From contig PWHK01000012.1 of NCBI GenBank assembly GCA_003554845.1, positions 1-51,863 of the forward strand: DNA of 51,863 nt, written 5' to 3'. Every line of letters starts with the position of its first letter. Position 1 is the stretch's first letter. The notes under the pieces were generated by a model. It made no database searches. It saw only the letters and a program-made list of their open reading frames with translations, and was not told where the DNA came from. Positions 32,921 to 41,181 of this stretch are shown here, piece by piece. Made by a program: the position numbers and the translations under genes. This DNA comes from Candidatus Aenigmatarchaeota archaeon. GTDB taxonomy: Archaea > Aenigmatarchaeota > Aenigmatarchaeia > PWEA01.

Positions 32921-33673
32921 ATGAAAAAACTGATCCAAATTTTTGCCTTCGTAGTAGCATCGCTTGTCCTATTCACTCCGCTAGCATCGGCACAGCGACC
33001 TCTACCCAATCCAGGAATAACACCAGACAGTCCCTTCTACTTTGTAGAAACATTCATGGACAGGTTCAGACAACCTGAAAGGGTAGCCGATAGAAAAGCT
33101 GCAGAGATGATAGCCATGGCAGAGAAAAACAACGTCGAAGCCCTCCAAAGGGCCGAAGAACATTACAACAGAGCCATGGAAAGAGCTGAACAGAGAGCAG
33201 GTGACGATGCCAACATGAACGAAGAAAGAGCAAGGCAGACCAGTAACCACATGGTTCATCTTTTAAACGCCAGTGAAAGAGTTCCTGAGCAGGCAAGAGA
33301 AGGAATACAGAGGGCTATGGAGAACAGTGCTCATGCAAGAGAAAGAGCCATCGAAGGAATCAACAGAACCGACCCAGAAAGAGCAAGAGGTGTGGCTGAA
33401 AGCACATTAGAAGAGGTCATTGAAAACACGTCTGAACAGGCAAGAGAAGGTCTTGAGAGAGCACTGGAAAACGTAAGGAAGGAAAGAGGTCCTGATCACA
33501 TCAATCCACCAGTGAACATAACGGAAAGAGGTCCCGATGGAGAAATTCCAGGTGGCCCCGAAGACAGAAACGGAAGAGAAGGACAGGAAAACGTGACAGA
33601 AGAAGTAAACAACGGTCAGAACGATGAAACAGAGAACAGAGAAGAAAACACTGGAGAAGTTCCGCCTGTTTAA
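32921..33673 (+). CDS. Secreted DUF5667-like helical protein
   Basis: The start at ATG 32921 is set by AAGGAGGTG just upstream. A signal peptide (IQIFAFVVASLVLFTPLASA) is followed by the block LPNPGITPDSPFYFVETF and a long series of charged helices with periodic Glu/Arg/Ala and Arg-Ala repeats, the pattern of DUF5667 proteins of archaea and bacteria, predicted to be exported. Two repeat units read ASERVPEQAREGIQRAMEN and TSEQAREGLERALENV. The last 60 residues are low-complexity, acidic and Gly/Asn-rich with several Asn-X-Thr sites, likely an unstructured or wall-linked tail. Its end lies within a terminator hairpin. Confidence 0.7.
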   Translation: MKKLIQIFAFVVASLVLFTPLASAQRPLPNPGITPDSPFYFVETFMDRFRQPERVADRKAAEMIAMAEKNNVEALQRAEEHYNRAMERAEQRAGDDANMNEERARQTSNHMVHLLNASERVPEQAREGIQRAMENSAHARERAIEGINRTDPERARGVAESTLEEVIENTSEQAREGLERALENVRKERGPDHINPPVNITERGPDGEIPGGPEDRNGREGQENVTEEVNNGQNDETENREENTGEVPPV

Positions 33674-33697
33674 GGGCGGAAAACTCCCCTTTTATTT
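33660..33697 (+). terminator. Hairpin terminator containing the stop codon
   Basis: TTCCGCC (33660-33666) pairs with GGCGGAA (33675-33681) as a perfect 7-base stem; the TAA stop at 33671-33673 is in the loop. A C/T-rich run ending TTTTATTTTC follows. Confidence 0.6.
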
Positions 33698-33735
33698 TCT
33701 ATAGATTTTTAAGCAACAGGAACATACATTTCCCA

Positions 33736-34620
33736 ATGAGAATAGGCTATCCATGTATAAATCTTTCCCTCGACTGCAGAGCAAGCCGTACATTCAGGCT
33801 TGATTCTTACTCAGAGAAAAGGATGAAAAGAACTATTGAAGGTAACCTCGACTGTCTTGAAAAGATAATAGACTACAATATAGAAAACGATATGCTTTTC
33901 CTGAGGATAACTTCGGATCTTATACCATTTGCCTCCCATGAAATATGTGATTTCAACTGGAGGGACCATTTCTCATCCAGATTCAAGGAGATAGGAAAAA
34001 GGCTAAGGGAAAATAGATTCAGGGTAACCATGCATCCCGGACAGTACACAGTTCTAAACTCTGAAAAAGAAGATGTTTATAGAAGATCGTTAAAAGATCT
34101 GGAATACCACACAGATGTCCTGGATCTTATGAACCTTGACAGAACTGCCAAGGTAAACATACATGTGGGAGGAGTATACGGAAACAAGGAAAAAAGTAAG
34201 GAAAGATTCATAGAGAGATACAGGAATCTTCCTGGAAAAATAAAGAAAAGGCTTGTCGTTGAAAACGACGAAAAATCATACAACATCAAGGACTGTTTGG
34301 ATATATCAAAAACGACAGGTATACCTGTAACCTTCGATAATCTGCACCATAAAATAAACGGATCAGGAGACACCATCGAAGAGGCAATAGAAAAAATATC
34401 CAGGACTTGGAACAAGGAGGATGGACCACCTGTGATCCACTACAGTTCACAGCTCCAGGATAAAAGGCCCGGTAGGCATGCAGATACTATAGATATGGAT
34501 GGCTTCGGATTGTTCTTCGAGAAAATAAAAAACTACGACTTCGATCTCATCCTCGAGATAAAGGACAAAGAAAAAAGTGTAAAGAAGGTAATCAATAGTT
34601 TTCTCACACAACAGAAATAA
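33736..34620 (+). CDS. uvsE: UV-damage endonuclease UVDE
   Basis: UVDE cuts DNA 5' to UV photoproducts and other lesions, starting an alternative excision repair. The protein begins RIGYPCINLSL, then shows MLFLRITSDLIPFASHE, VTMHPGQYTVLNS, VNIHVGGVYGNKE, LVVENDEKSYN, VTFDNLHHKING and VIHYSSQ, the ordered TIM-barrel metal ligands (His, Glu, Asp) of the family. 294 residues is normal. TATA-like GATTTTTAAGC lies about 25-30 bases before ATG 33736. In a surface-living or hypersaline-pond organism, UV repair by this route is common, which fits the inferred habitat. Confidence 0.94.
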   Translation: MRIGYPCINLSLDCRASRTFRLDSYSEKRMKRTIEGNLDCLEKIIDYNIENDMLFLRITSDLIPFASHEICDFNWRDHFSSRFKEIGKRLRENRFRVTMHPGQYTVLNSEKEDVYRRSLKDLEYHTDVLDLMNLDRTAKVNIHVGGVYGNKEKSKERFIERYRNLPGKIKKRLVVENDEKSYNIKDCLDISKTTGIPVTFDNLHHKINGSGDTIEEAIEKISRTWNKEDGPPVIHYSSQLQDKRPGRHADTIDMDGFGLFFEKIKNYDFDLILEIKDKEKSVKKVINSFLTQQK

Positions 34621-34635
34621 ACAAAAGGTCCTCCT

Positions 34636-35163
34636 TCACATCCTATAGATAGATAAATCCAGCCAAAACTCGTCCCAGTTTTCGTCGTACGCCTTCTGTC
34701 TTTTCAGGTCTTCCTTATAGAAACCGTTTGCAAACTCATATATGTCTGACTTCTCATCAGAATCCAAGACACGTAACCTATCCAGTTCACCATCGACCTC
34801 ATCGACAACCACTTCCTTCCCATCGAAGGTTATATGCTTTGCACTTTTAAGCAGTTTTACAAAGCTCTTTGGCTGACCTTTCTCTATTTTACTACTCATC
34901 ACACCGTCCCTAAATGAGTCCATGTCCCTGTAAATCCCTATTTTTAAACCGTCCTCAATGTAAACCGAATCTTTCTGTGACCTCCCAATAAAATGCAGAG
35001 AACTGGAAAATGACTGTTCTGATCTGTAGTTTATCATCAGGTCTCCGTCTACGTACTTTGATTCCAAAAAGCCACTGTTTTTCTTCCACTCTTCTATATC
35101 ATCAGAGGACGTTGGCTTAAGACCCTGTGTCTTACTGATTCTATCCAGTAAAATGCCTTTCAT
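34636..35163 (-). CDS. Hypothetical protein, 175 aa, paralogue of the next gene upstream
   Basis: Unrecognised. Its C-terminal 80 residues align with the protein at 35210-35641: a KGQPKSFVKLLKSAKHITFDG segment matches KGDPSRLVDLIKYAEAVNLHG, and KAYDENWDEFWLDLS matches GAYDQKWNEFSLEYP. So the two are tandem paralogues that have diverged. The protein is soluble and acidic. A TATA box (TTTAAATA) lies about 25 bases before ATG 35163, giving a leaderless transcript. It is convergent with uvsE, with 15 bases between the stops. Confidence 0.6.
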   Translation of the reverse strand: MKGILLDRISKTQGLKPTSSDDIEEWKKNSGFLESKYVDGDLMINYRSEQSFSSSLHFIGRSQKDSVYIEDGLKIGIYRDMDSFRDGVMSSKIEKGQPKSFVKLLKSAKHITFDGKEVVVDEVDGELDRLRVLDSDEKSDIYEFANGFYKEDLKRQKAYDENWDEFWLDLSIYRM

Positions 35164-35209
35164 AATATATCAGACACAGCGCAACTATTTAAACAGGTGT
35201 TTAATCCAT

Positions 35210-35641
35210 TCAGATAGGGTATTCAAGGGAAAACTCGTTCCACTTTTGATCATATGCCCCCTCCTTTCTCAGCCCACGATAGATTTTTCTTGCTAAACTA
35301 TCCAGATCAATATCCACAACAGAACCATCTACCTCCACTCTGTAACCATCATCTACCGCTTCTTTAAGCCCAAGGCTTCTTCCGTGTAGGTTCACTGCTT
35401 CTGCATATTTTATAAGGTCCACCAGTCTACTTGGATCACCTTTACGTATTGGAGATCCTTCATCTGGAACGATTGACGTATTCATCTCGGTGTATGAAAC
35501 CCCATGGCTGTCTTCATTAAACCTCAAAACCAGTCTTCCTCCAGTGTAACCACCACCCAAAAAACTATCTATACAGTCCTTCCAGTCCTGTATCTTTTCA
35601 TCTAAATCTTCTTCGTAGCCGGGAACAAAGGACTCGGACAT
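35210..35641 (-). CDS. Hypothetical protein, 143 aa, paralogue of the 34636 gene
   Basis: Unrecognised but homologous to its downstream neighbour, sharing the LVDLIKYAEAVNLHG segment and the C-terminal AYDxxWxEFxL motif. I start at ATG 35641 because the TATA box GATTTAAATGC lies about 25 bases upstream; the frame is open to 35665. The two genes have separate promoters despite being adjacent, so each may be controlled on its own. Confidence 0.6.
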   Translation of the reverse strand: MSESFVPGYEEDLDEKIQDWKDCIDSFLGGGYTGGRLVLRFNEDSHGVSYTEMNTSIVPDEGSPIRKGDPSRLVDLIKYAEAVNLHGRSLGLKEAVDDGYRVEVDGSVVDIDLDSLARKIYRGLRKEGAYDQKWNEFSLEYPI

Positions 35642-35724
35642 ATTTACACCATATATCCAAAGCATTTAAATCTCAAGAGAAAACAACCGGAAAGATTTTT
35701 AACAGGACAAACAAAGAATATTCT

Positions 35725-35922
35725 ATGAAAAACAAAATCGGTGAAATTGCTGGAAAAGTTTATAGGTTTCTCAGAGAAAACGGCGAGTCCAGCCTCAGTG
35801 AAATTACAAAAAACGTCGAAGGAAGCAGATCAAAGGTAAATATGGCAATAGGATGGCTTGCAAGAGAAGACAATCTGAGTTTTGTAGACAAAGGAAACGG
35901 CAAAGGTATAGACCTTAAGTAG
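35725..35922 (+). CDS. Small winged-helix protein, DUF2582-like, 65 aa
   Basis: One compact winged-helix domain: EIAGKVYRFLRENGESSLSEI, SRSKVNMAIGWLAREDNLSF and a short wing VDKGNGKGIDLK. This resembles the DUF2582 winged-helix family, whose partners and targets are not well known. It lacks an extra domain, so it may work as a dimer or a basal-factor accessory. TATA-like GATTTTTAAC lies about 25-30 bases upstream. It is divergent from the paralogue at 35641 and convergent with the membrane protein that follows. Confidence 0.65.
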   Translation: MKNKIGEIAGKVYRFLRENGESSLSEITKNVEGSRSKVNMAIGWLAREDNLSFVDKGNGKGIDLK

Positions 35923-35942
35923 AAAAAGTTATTATATCAAGA

Positions 35943-36350
35943 TCATATCCTTCTCAAAAACTTGCCACCGGAAACCAACAGAAACAGGGCTGATAAAAGT
36001 GGGATGATTGTTATCGTTCTAACCAGAGTACCGTGCTGTGTCATAGAAAAGAAACCAGGTCTTCCAAATATACATAGAGATACAAAAATGCCCGCAGAAC
36101 AAAATATAAGAGCCTTCCCTTTGAAATCTCTTTCTCTTATGTAGTCTGATGCTACAAAAAGTGCAAGAAATGAAAACACAAGGCCCATACCCCCCGAAAG
36201 GCTCCATATGGACACATCACGGTATACGATACCAAACCCGAAGTCTATAAACGAAGAAAGAACTCCGAAAAGCGTACCAAGCACTGCATAACCAAACTCC
36301 CTTGATACCACTATAGAACATGGATCGCTTATTCTCTGAAAATGGCCCAT
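35943..36350 (-). CDS. Integral membrane protein, about 135 aa, four membrane helices
   Basis: Unrecognised. Starting at ATG 36350 (TATA-like TTATAAATT about 35-40 bases upstream and a GAGG site between), the protein has hydrophobic helices at EFGYAVLGTLFGVLSSFIDF, GMGLVFSFLALFVASDY, ALIFCSAGIFVSLCIFG and TIIPLLSALFLLVSGG, with short basic loops. The layout is that of a small four-helix membrane protein of unknown role. The upstream in-frame ATG at 36383 lies within the promoter region. Confidence 0.6.
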   Translation of the reverse strand: MGHFQRISDPCSIVVSREFGYAVLGTLFGVLSSFIDFGFGIVYRDVSIWSLSGGMGLVFSFLALFVASDYIRERDFKGKALIFCSAGIFVSLCIFGRPGFFSMTQHGTLVRTITIIPLLSALFLLVSGGKFLRRI

Positions 36351-36414
36351 AACACAAACCTCTTTAACAATAGTTAGAGGCAAAAATTTATAAGACTACG
36401 CCGAAACACGACTA

Positions 36415-36840
36415 CTAAACTTCTTCCATATAGGCATTGAAGATACCTTCATCAAGATCTTCGTATATGCTTTCTTCTTCTTTTTCCTTCTCGGAATCTA
36501 TTTTATCAAGCACACCGTATATACTATCTCTGTTGATTTCCCAGTAGCTTATCCTCCACGTTTTACCATCATATAGCTTGACCTCCTCGGAATCCGTTCT
36601 AAGTAGATCTACGTCTTCGAGCATGTAAAATATACTTCTCTCCTTTCGCTCCAGAATGTTGTCGATTATACGGTCATTTATGCCAAAAAATCCAAGAACT
36701 GTGTCTGCGGTTTTCTTGAAATCCACAGAATCATCGACCTTGTAACCCTTTTCAGAATTCTTAATCTTGTATTCCATGGCCTTGGCTAGTTCCTCCGACC
36801 TGAGTGTTCTGTTCTGATTATTGCTGTATTTCTTTTTCAT
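36415..36840 (-). CDS. Hypothetical charged protein, 141 aa
   Basis: Unrecognised. The N-terminus is strongly basic (MKKKYSNNQNRTLRSEELAK), the C-terminus strongly acidic (KEKEEESIYEDLDEGIF). The middle has FKKTADTVLGFFGINDRIID and ERSIFYMLEDVDLLRTD. No catalytic or membrane motif is present. The start at 36840 follows AT-rich sequence with TTTTTAAATC at about 36863-36872, about 25 bases upstream. Its role cannot be inferred from its neighbours, a membrane protein and TspO. Confidence 0.55.
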   Translation of the reverse strand: MKKKYSNNQNRTLRSEELAKAMEYKIKNSEKGYKVDDSVDFKKTADTVLGFFGINDRIIDNILERKERSIFYMLEDVDLLRTDSEEVKLYDGKTWRISYWEINRDSIYGVLDKIDSEKEKEEESIYEDLDEGIFNAYMEEV

Positions 36841-36954
36841 GAAGCATTCTAAATTATTTCCAAGATTTAAAAACCTATTGCAAGAAGTTCGGTATAATCT
36901 ACGGAAAACCTACCTAGGTTAGATATTTTAAGTATCTGTGTTAAATTTAATCAG

Positions 36955-37431
36955 ATGGAATACATAAACCAGATAAAATTTGTACTTTCAATACTTGTTA
37001 GTCTCAGTGCCGGATTTATAGGATCCGTATTTACCTCACAGACGGTAGATACATGGTATACGGGACTTCAACTTCCGTGGTTTGCACCACCTGGCTACGT
37101 TATAAGTGTTATATGGACCGTGCTATACATCCTGATAGGCATATCCCTTTACTCCATAATAACAAAGGATCTTTCGGAAAGAAAGGTGCAGGTGGCCCTG
37201 GTTATATTCGGTATCCAACTTTTCCTCAATGCTATATGGTCCTATCTTTTCTTTGGGCTCATGTCGCCACTATACGGTCTCATGGGAATAGTGGCCCTAT
37301 GGATAGCTATAGCCGCTACAATATACAAGTTCCACAGTATTTCCAGGAGGGCATCTTACCTACTGTACCCGTATATAGTATGGGTAACCATAGCAATGGT
37401 ACTCAACTACTCTATATATATCATGAACTGA
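36955..37431 (+). CDS. TspO/MBR-family membrane protein
   Basis: A five-helix membrane protein of 158 residues. Family marks are WYTGLQLPWFAPPGYV near residue 36, FSVIWTVLY-like VISVIWTVLYILIGISLY, and the NAIWSYLFFGL stretch, which line the porphyrin/cholesterol pocket of TspO. Relatives bind tetrapyrroles or sterols and act in stress or light responses; the ligand is not known here. TATA-like GATATTTTAAG lies about 27 bases before ATG 36955. A broken EamA-like gene follows on the same strand after 32 bases. Confidence 0.9.
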   Translation: MEYINQIKFVLSILVSLSAGFIGSVFTSQTVDTWYTGLQLPWFAPPGYVISVIWTVLYILIGISLYSIITKDLSERKVQVALVIFGIQLFLNAIWSYLFFGLMSPLYGLMGIVALWIAIAATIYKFHSISRRASYLLYPYIVWVTIAMVLNYSIYIMN

Positions 37432-37463
37432 AAGTTATTGAAAAGAGTTTTTTGGGTGGGGGG

Positions 37464-37726
37464 ATGAAAACACCATTTGTATTCGCACTTGTTGCCCTGT
37501 TTAGCTGGTTTTCTAGGCCTTCTTTGCCAAACTGGCTACGAGATTCATACGCCCCGAGTTTGCAATGATCATATCCTACTTCCCAGGTGCGTCTATAGTT
37601 CTGGTCTGGGTTCTGCTCAGAAAAACGGAGATAACACTTCGGATCACAAAAAAGAAGTGTCTTTTAAAAAAAAGAAGAAAATTGGCCTTTTACAGCCTCT
37701 CTGAGATGTCTTTGCATCTTCTGTAA
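37464..37726 (+). pseudogene. Frameshifted remnant of an EamA/DMT-type membrane transporter
   Basis: ATG 37464 (GGGTGGGGGG site upstream) opens MKTPFVFALVALFSWF, then runs into an unnatural frame ending TGA at 37566-37568. Two bases on, the other frame reads AFFAKLATRFIRPEFAMII, SYFPGASIVLVWVLLRKTEI and a lysine tail to TAA 37724-37726. Together they look like the first two helices of an EamA (drug/metabolite transporter) domain with a one-base loss near 37512; the remaining helices of the family (usually ten) are absent. The end overlaps the 3' part of the minus-strand small gene. The family call rests on the WF...FFAKLATR pattern. Confidence 0.5.
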
Positions 37727-37827
37727 GATTCTTTGAGCTCTTTTTCTATTCTGTCACCAAGATGCTTGGTTTCATCCTGGTATTCTTCAAAATCTTCAGC
37801 GTCACTACCTAACATCTCTGTATCCAT
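37690..37827 (-). CDS. Small acidic helical protein, 45 aa
   Basis: The frame from ATG 37827 encodes MDTEMLGSDAEDFEEYQDE and a charged helix ending RRCKDISERL. A strong AGGAGG lies 5 bases before the ATG, and TATA-like AATATTTTGATG is upstream. The composition (regular Glu/Lys helix) supports a real gene even though it is short. The family is unknown. It lies antisense to the tail of the EamA remnant. Confidence 0.6.
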   Translation of the reverse strand: MDTEMLGSDAEDFEEYQDETKHLGDRIEKELKESYRRCKDISERL

Positions 37828-37939
37828 GTAGCCTCCTATACACATAGTATCACAGTTCGTAGTTCAACATCAAAATATTTAAGTCTCGACTCTTTCACCA
37901 GCATAAATAATTATAAACAGAGAAACCAAGTGTTAGGCA

Positions 37940-38143
37940 ATGGCCCACAATAAAAAACTATACAGAACGGAGAAAAACAAGGTACTCGGTGGTGTATGTG
38001 GAGGTCTGGCCGAATACTTTGATGTAGATCCTACACTTGTACGGCTTCTATGGGTCGCCTTTACGCTGGCATTCGGCGGGGGTCTTCTTGCATACATTAT
38101 ATTCTGGATAGTTGTTCCAAAGAAGTCGGATCTCGAGAAGTAG
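37940..38143 (+). CDS. PspC-domain membrane protein, 67 aa
   Basis: A short PspC domain: [34 protein letters not shown], then one membrane helix [22 protein letters not shown]. PspC proteins sense or respond to membrane stress in bacteria and occur widely in archaea. 67 residues is the minimal size. TATA-like ATTATAAAC lies about 25 bases before ATG 37940. Its stop TAG forms the first bases of a hairpin. Confidence 0.9.
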   Translation: MAHNKKLYRTEKNKVLGGVCGGLAEYFDVDPTLVRLLWVAFTLAFGGGLLAYIIFWIVVPKKSDLEK

Positions 38144-38170
38144 GCTTTCTGTAGCCTATATCTTTCTATA
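38141..38170 (+). terminator. Hairpin terminator beginning at the stop codon
   Basis: TAGGCT (38141-38146, including the stop TAG) pairs with AGCCTA (38153-38158) around a six-base loop, followed by a T/C-rich run. The stem is short but the position matches four other genes in this window. Confidence 0.45.
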
Positions 38171-38254
38171 CAGCTGGTTTACCATCGACAAAGCATCATC
38201 ATAGACGTAGAAACACGGAAATATATTCCCAAACAAACGGAAGCCTAAATAAGT

Positions 38255-40930
38255 TTAGTTTCTGGTTCCATATTTCCCAACCAAAAGACTGCTGTAGAAC
38301 ATCTCAATCACCACAAAAAAGGCCAGAGAAAGCCCTATTATTCCCCAGTGCTTAAGAGACAAAGGCACCACACCAAATACCTCCCCAACAGATGTATAGA
38401 TGATCACAAGATGCGAAAATACAGCAAAGAGTATTGCAGCTATCAAATATCCATTGTCAAAGATACCGAGTCCGTAGTCCTTTCTTATTATAGGGAACAT
38501 GAATATTTCAAAAAAGGCAAGGGACATGAAAAGCATGGTTTGGGCAAGTACAAAGTTTTCTATAAAAATGAAAAATATAGGGAGCATTGTAAGTGCAGCC
38601 AGGGGTCCTGTAACCGCAACCATGGCCAAAATTCTTCTGTCTATTATGGGTTCATCGATATCCCTTGCATCCCTCTTCATTATTCCTTTCACCTTCGGGT
38701 CCTCGGACAATGCTATGGCAGGTGGTCCATCGCTTGCAAAATTGACCCAGAGAATCATTGAAGCTGTCAAAACAACTGCATTTGTTCCTGTAAAATGATC
38801 AGCAAAAAACAATCCTCCTATCAATGTACCAAGAAATACAAACATGACCTCTGCCGAATTTGTAGAAAGCAGTTGGTTCGTCACCTTTCTTATATTATCA
38901 AATATAGCCCTTCCTTCGGCTACGGCATCTCTTATGGTTACAAAGTTGTCGTCCAGAAGAACCATATCACTGCTGTTCTTTGCAACATCAGTACCTCTCT
39001 GTCCCATTGATATACCGACATCAGAATCCTTTAGTGCCGGTGCATCGTTAACACCGTCGCCTGTCATAGCCACACTGTAACCCTTGTTCTGAAGAGCCTC
39101 TAGTATTCTTACCTTGTGTTCAGGTGAAACCCTTGCAAATATCTCTACATCCTCGACCTTCTTTTCCAGATCTATCTGATCCATGTTTTCGAGTTCCCTG
39201 CCTTCAACAACTTCTTCTGAGGCAAATCCGAGCTCCTGGCCTATGGCCCTGGCAGTTTCCATGTTATCACCTGTTGCCATAACCACACCTATACCTGCAG
39301 TTCTACAGTCCTTTATGGCACCATTGACCTCGGTTCGGGGTGGATCCATCATACCTTGCAATCCCAGAAAAACCATTCCATTTTCAATATCATCATCTTC
39401 CGCGTCCGGATCGGAAACGTCTTTACGGGCAAAGGCCAGAACCCTGAAGGCACTCCTGGCAAGTCTATGGGTCTCTTCTATTATCTCTTCTCTTCGCTGT
39501 TCCGTTAACTCCTTTACCTCTCCGTTGAGAAGAACACGGTCACACCGGGGAACCACTATCTCAGGGGCTCCTTTCATATAGGCCTTCGAATCGGACATCA
39601 CCGTGGTCATTCTCTTTCTAGTCGATGTGAAGGGAATTGTTTTAATGCGCTCCTTATCCTGTTCTATGTCTGCCTTCATACCGGATACGAGAAGAGCAAT
39701 CTCCGTCGGTTGCCCTCTGAAATCTCCATCAGAACTATCTTCTATTGGCTCGGAGTTGTTACAGTACACACCACACTCGAGAAGAGGCTCGAGGTATTTT
39801 TTATCTGTCATGTGACCGTCTTTCAGAAACTTACCCACTGTGTCTGTTCCTTTACCTGTGACCTCGAACTCCTCACCCTGAAAATACAGCCTTTCAACGG
39901 TCATCGTACCCTCTGTAAGGGTACCCGTCTTGTCTGTAACTATATAGTTGACCGATCCAAGTGTCTCAACAACAGGGAGACGACGAACCAGGGCATTCTT
40001 TTTGAGAAGCTTTCTTGAACCAAGTGCCAGTGTAAAGGTTACAATCGCAGGCAGAGATTCGGGTATAGCAGCCACAAAGAGACCAGTAGCCAACAACAGT
40101 ACTGATAGCCACCCTGCTCCTGTCAAACTGAACTGTACAATACTTACAAAAACAACTATACCTACAACAAGATAACCTATCTTCTTTCCCATCTCATCTA
40201 CTTCCCTTTGGAATGGAGTTTCATCCTCTTCGATTCCCTGAAGTTCTTCTGCTATACTTCCAACCTCTGTGTTCATTCCTGTATCCGTGGCAACAGCAAC
40301 ACCTCTACCCTTTACAATATGTGTATTCATGAAAACCATGTTCTTTTTGTCGGCAACTGTTACATCTTCTTCCACAGGTTCTGTACTCTTTGATATATTG
40401 TTGCTTTCTCCCGTAAGCATTGACTCATCTGTATCGAGGGAGTCTGATTCTATGAGACGGGCATCTGCAGGGACAATATCACCCTGTTCAAGGTAGATAA
40501 TATCACCTGGAACAATACCCCTTCTATCAATTTCCTTTTTAACTCCGTCTCTCTTTACGGTTGCCTCTGGCGTAGACATTTTCTTGAGAGATGCGATCGA
40601 CTTTTCTGCACGGTAGTCCTGAACAAAGCCAAAAAGACCATTTGCAACAAGTATAAGCAGTATAAGACCTGATTCCATGTATTCTGGTTGATGACCAGGG
40701 AGAATACCCACGGCCAGAGAAAGTATAAGAGCAAACATCAAAAGAAATATCAGGTTGTCGTTGAACTGACTAATCAGTATATGGAAAGAAGATACAGAAT
40801 CCTCCTCCTGTATTACATTCCTACCGTATTTTTCCTGTCTTCTTGTAGCCTCATCGCTACTGAGACCGTTTCTGTTTGCTTCTAGCTTTGTCAGAACATC
40901 TACCTCTGACTCGCTATGCCAGGACATCAA
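38255..40930 (-). CDS. P-type cation ATPase, type II (Ca2+-ATPase-like)
   Basis: An 891-residue P2-type pump. TGES of the actuator domain is at 173-176, the phosphorylated aspartate is D333 in DKTGTLTE, and the hinge has TGDGVNDAPALKDSDVG. Helix 4 reads AIPESLPAIVTF, the cation-binding PEGLP-like site in the variant form PESLP. The N-terminal HSESEVDVLTKLEAN block is the cation ATPase N-domain, and a C-terminal cation-ATPase C domain with six helices follows. Ca2+ or Mn2+ is likely, but Na+/K+ transport cannot be excluded. A TATA-like TTATTTTAAAC lies about 25 bases before ATG 40930 (40927 also possible). Confidence 0.93.
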   Translation of the reverse strand: MMSWHSESEVDVLTKLEANRNGLSSDEATRRQEKYGRNVIQEEDSVSSFHILISQFNDNLIFLLMFALILSLAVGILPGHQPEYMESGLILLILVANGLFGFVQDYRAEKSIASLKKMSTPEATVKRDGVKKEIDRRGIVPGDIIYLEQGDIVPADARLIESDSLDTDESMLTGESNNISKSTEPVEEDVTVADKKNMVFMNTHIVKGRGVAVATDTGMNTEVGSIAEELQGIEEDETPFQREVDEMGKKIGYLVVGIVVFVSIVQFSLTGAGWLSVLLLATGLFVAAIPESLPAIVTFTLALGSRKLLKKNALVRRLPVVETLGSVNYIVTDKTGTLTEGTMTVERLYFQGEEFEVTGKGTDTVGKFLKDGHMTDKKYLEPLLECGVYCNNSEPIEDSSDGDFRGQPTEIALLVSGMKADIEQDKERIKTIPFTSTRKRMTTVMSDSKAYMKGAPEIVVPRCDRVLLNGEVKELTEQRREEIIEETHRLARSAFRVLAFARKDVSDPDAEDDDIENGMVFLGLQGMMDPPRTEVNGAIKDCRTAGIGVVMATGDNMETARAIGQELGFASEEVVEGRELENMDQIDLEKKVEDVEIFARVSPEHKVRILEALQNKGYSVAMTGDGVNDAPALKDSDVGISMGQRGTDVAKNSSDMVLLDDNFVTIRDAVAEGRAIFDNIRKVTNQLLSTNSAEVMFVFLGTLIGGLFFADHFTGTNAVVLTASMILWVNFASDGPPAIALSEDPKVKGIMKRDARDIDEPIIDRRILAMVAVTGPLAALTMLPIFFIFIENFVLAQTMLFMSLAFFEIFMFPIIRKDYGLGIFDNGYLIAAILFAVFSHLVIIYTSVGEVFGVVPLSLKHWGIIGLSLAFFVVIEMFYSSLLVGKYGTRN

Positions 40931-41037
40931 AATTAGTTTATCTTTCTTTGTTTAAAATAATCCCACCGAACTTCCAAAACCAGTGATAATCTTCTTTCCG
41001 TTAAAGTTTTGAGGATAGAAAAGAAAAGTATTGTACC

Positions 41038-41181
41038 ATGTCAAAAAGATTTTTTGAATGTGAAGTCTGTGGAGACGTACACTACGGAGAGATGGGTCCT
41101 GGGATATGTCCTACATGTGGTTCCGAGGAAGCATATGAAGAGATCGAAGAAATAGAAGCCAGAGAGGCGATGGGCCTTTGA
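41038..41181 (+). CDS. Rubredoxin-like zinc/iron ribbon protein, 47 aa
   Basis: Starting at ATG 41038 the protein has two knuckles, FECEVCGDVHYG and GICPTCGSEE, a CxxC...CxxC pair as in the C-terminal rubredoxin-like domain of rubrerythrin, which binds one iron or zinc. The tail is acidic. It overlaps the start of the next gene by four bases (TTGA), so the two are translationally coupled, and the next product is a flavin reductase. A small electron carrier handing electrons to or from it is a reasonable inference. TATA-like GTTAAAGTTTTG lies about 30 bases upstream. Confidence 0.75.
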   Translation: MSKRFFECEVCGDVHYGEMGPGICPTCGSEEAYEEIEEIEAREAMGL

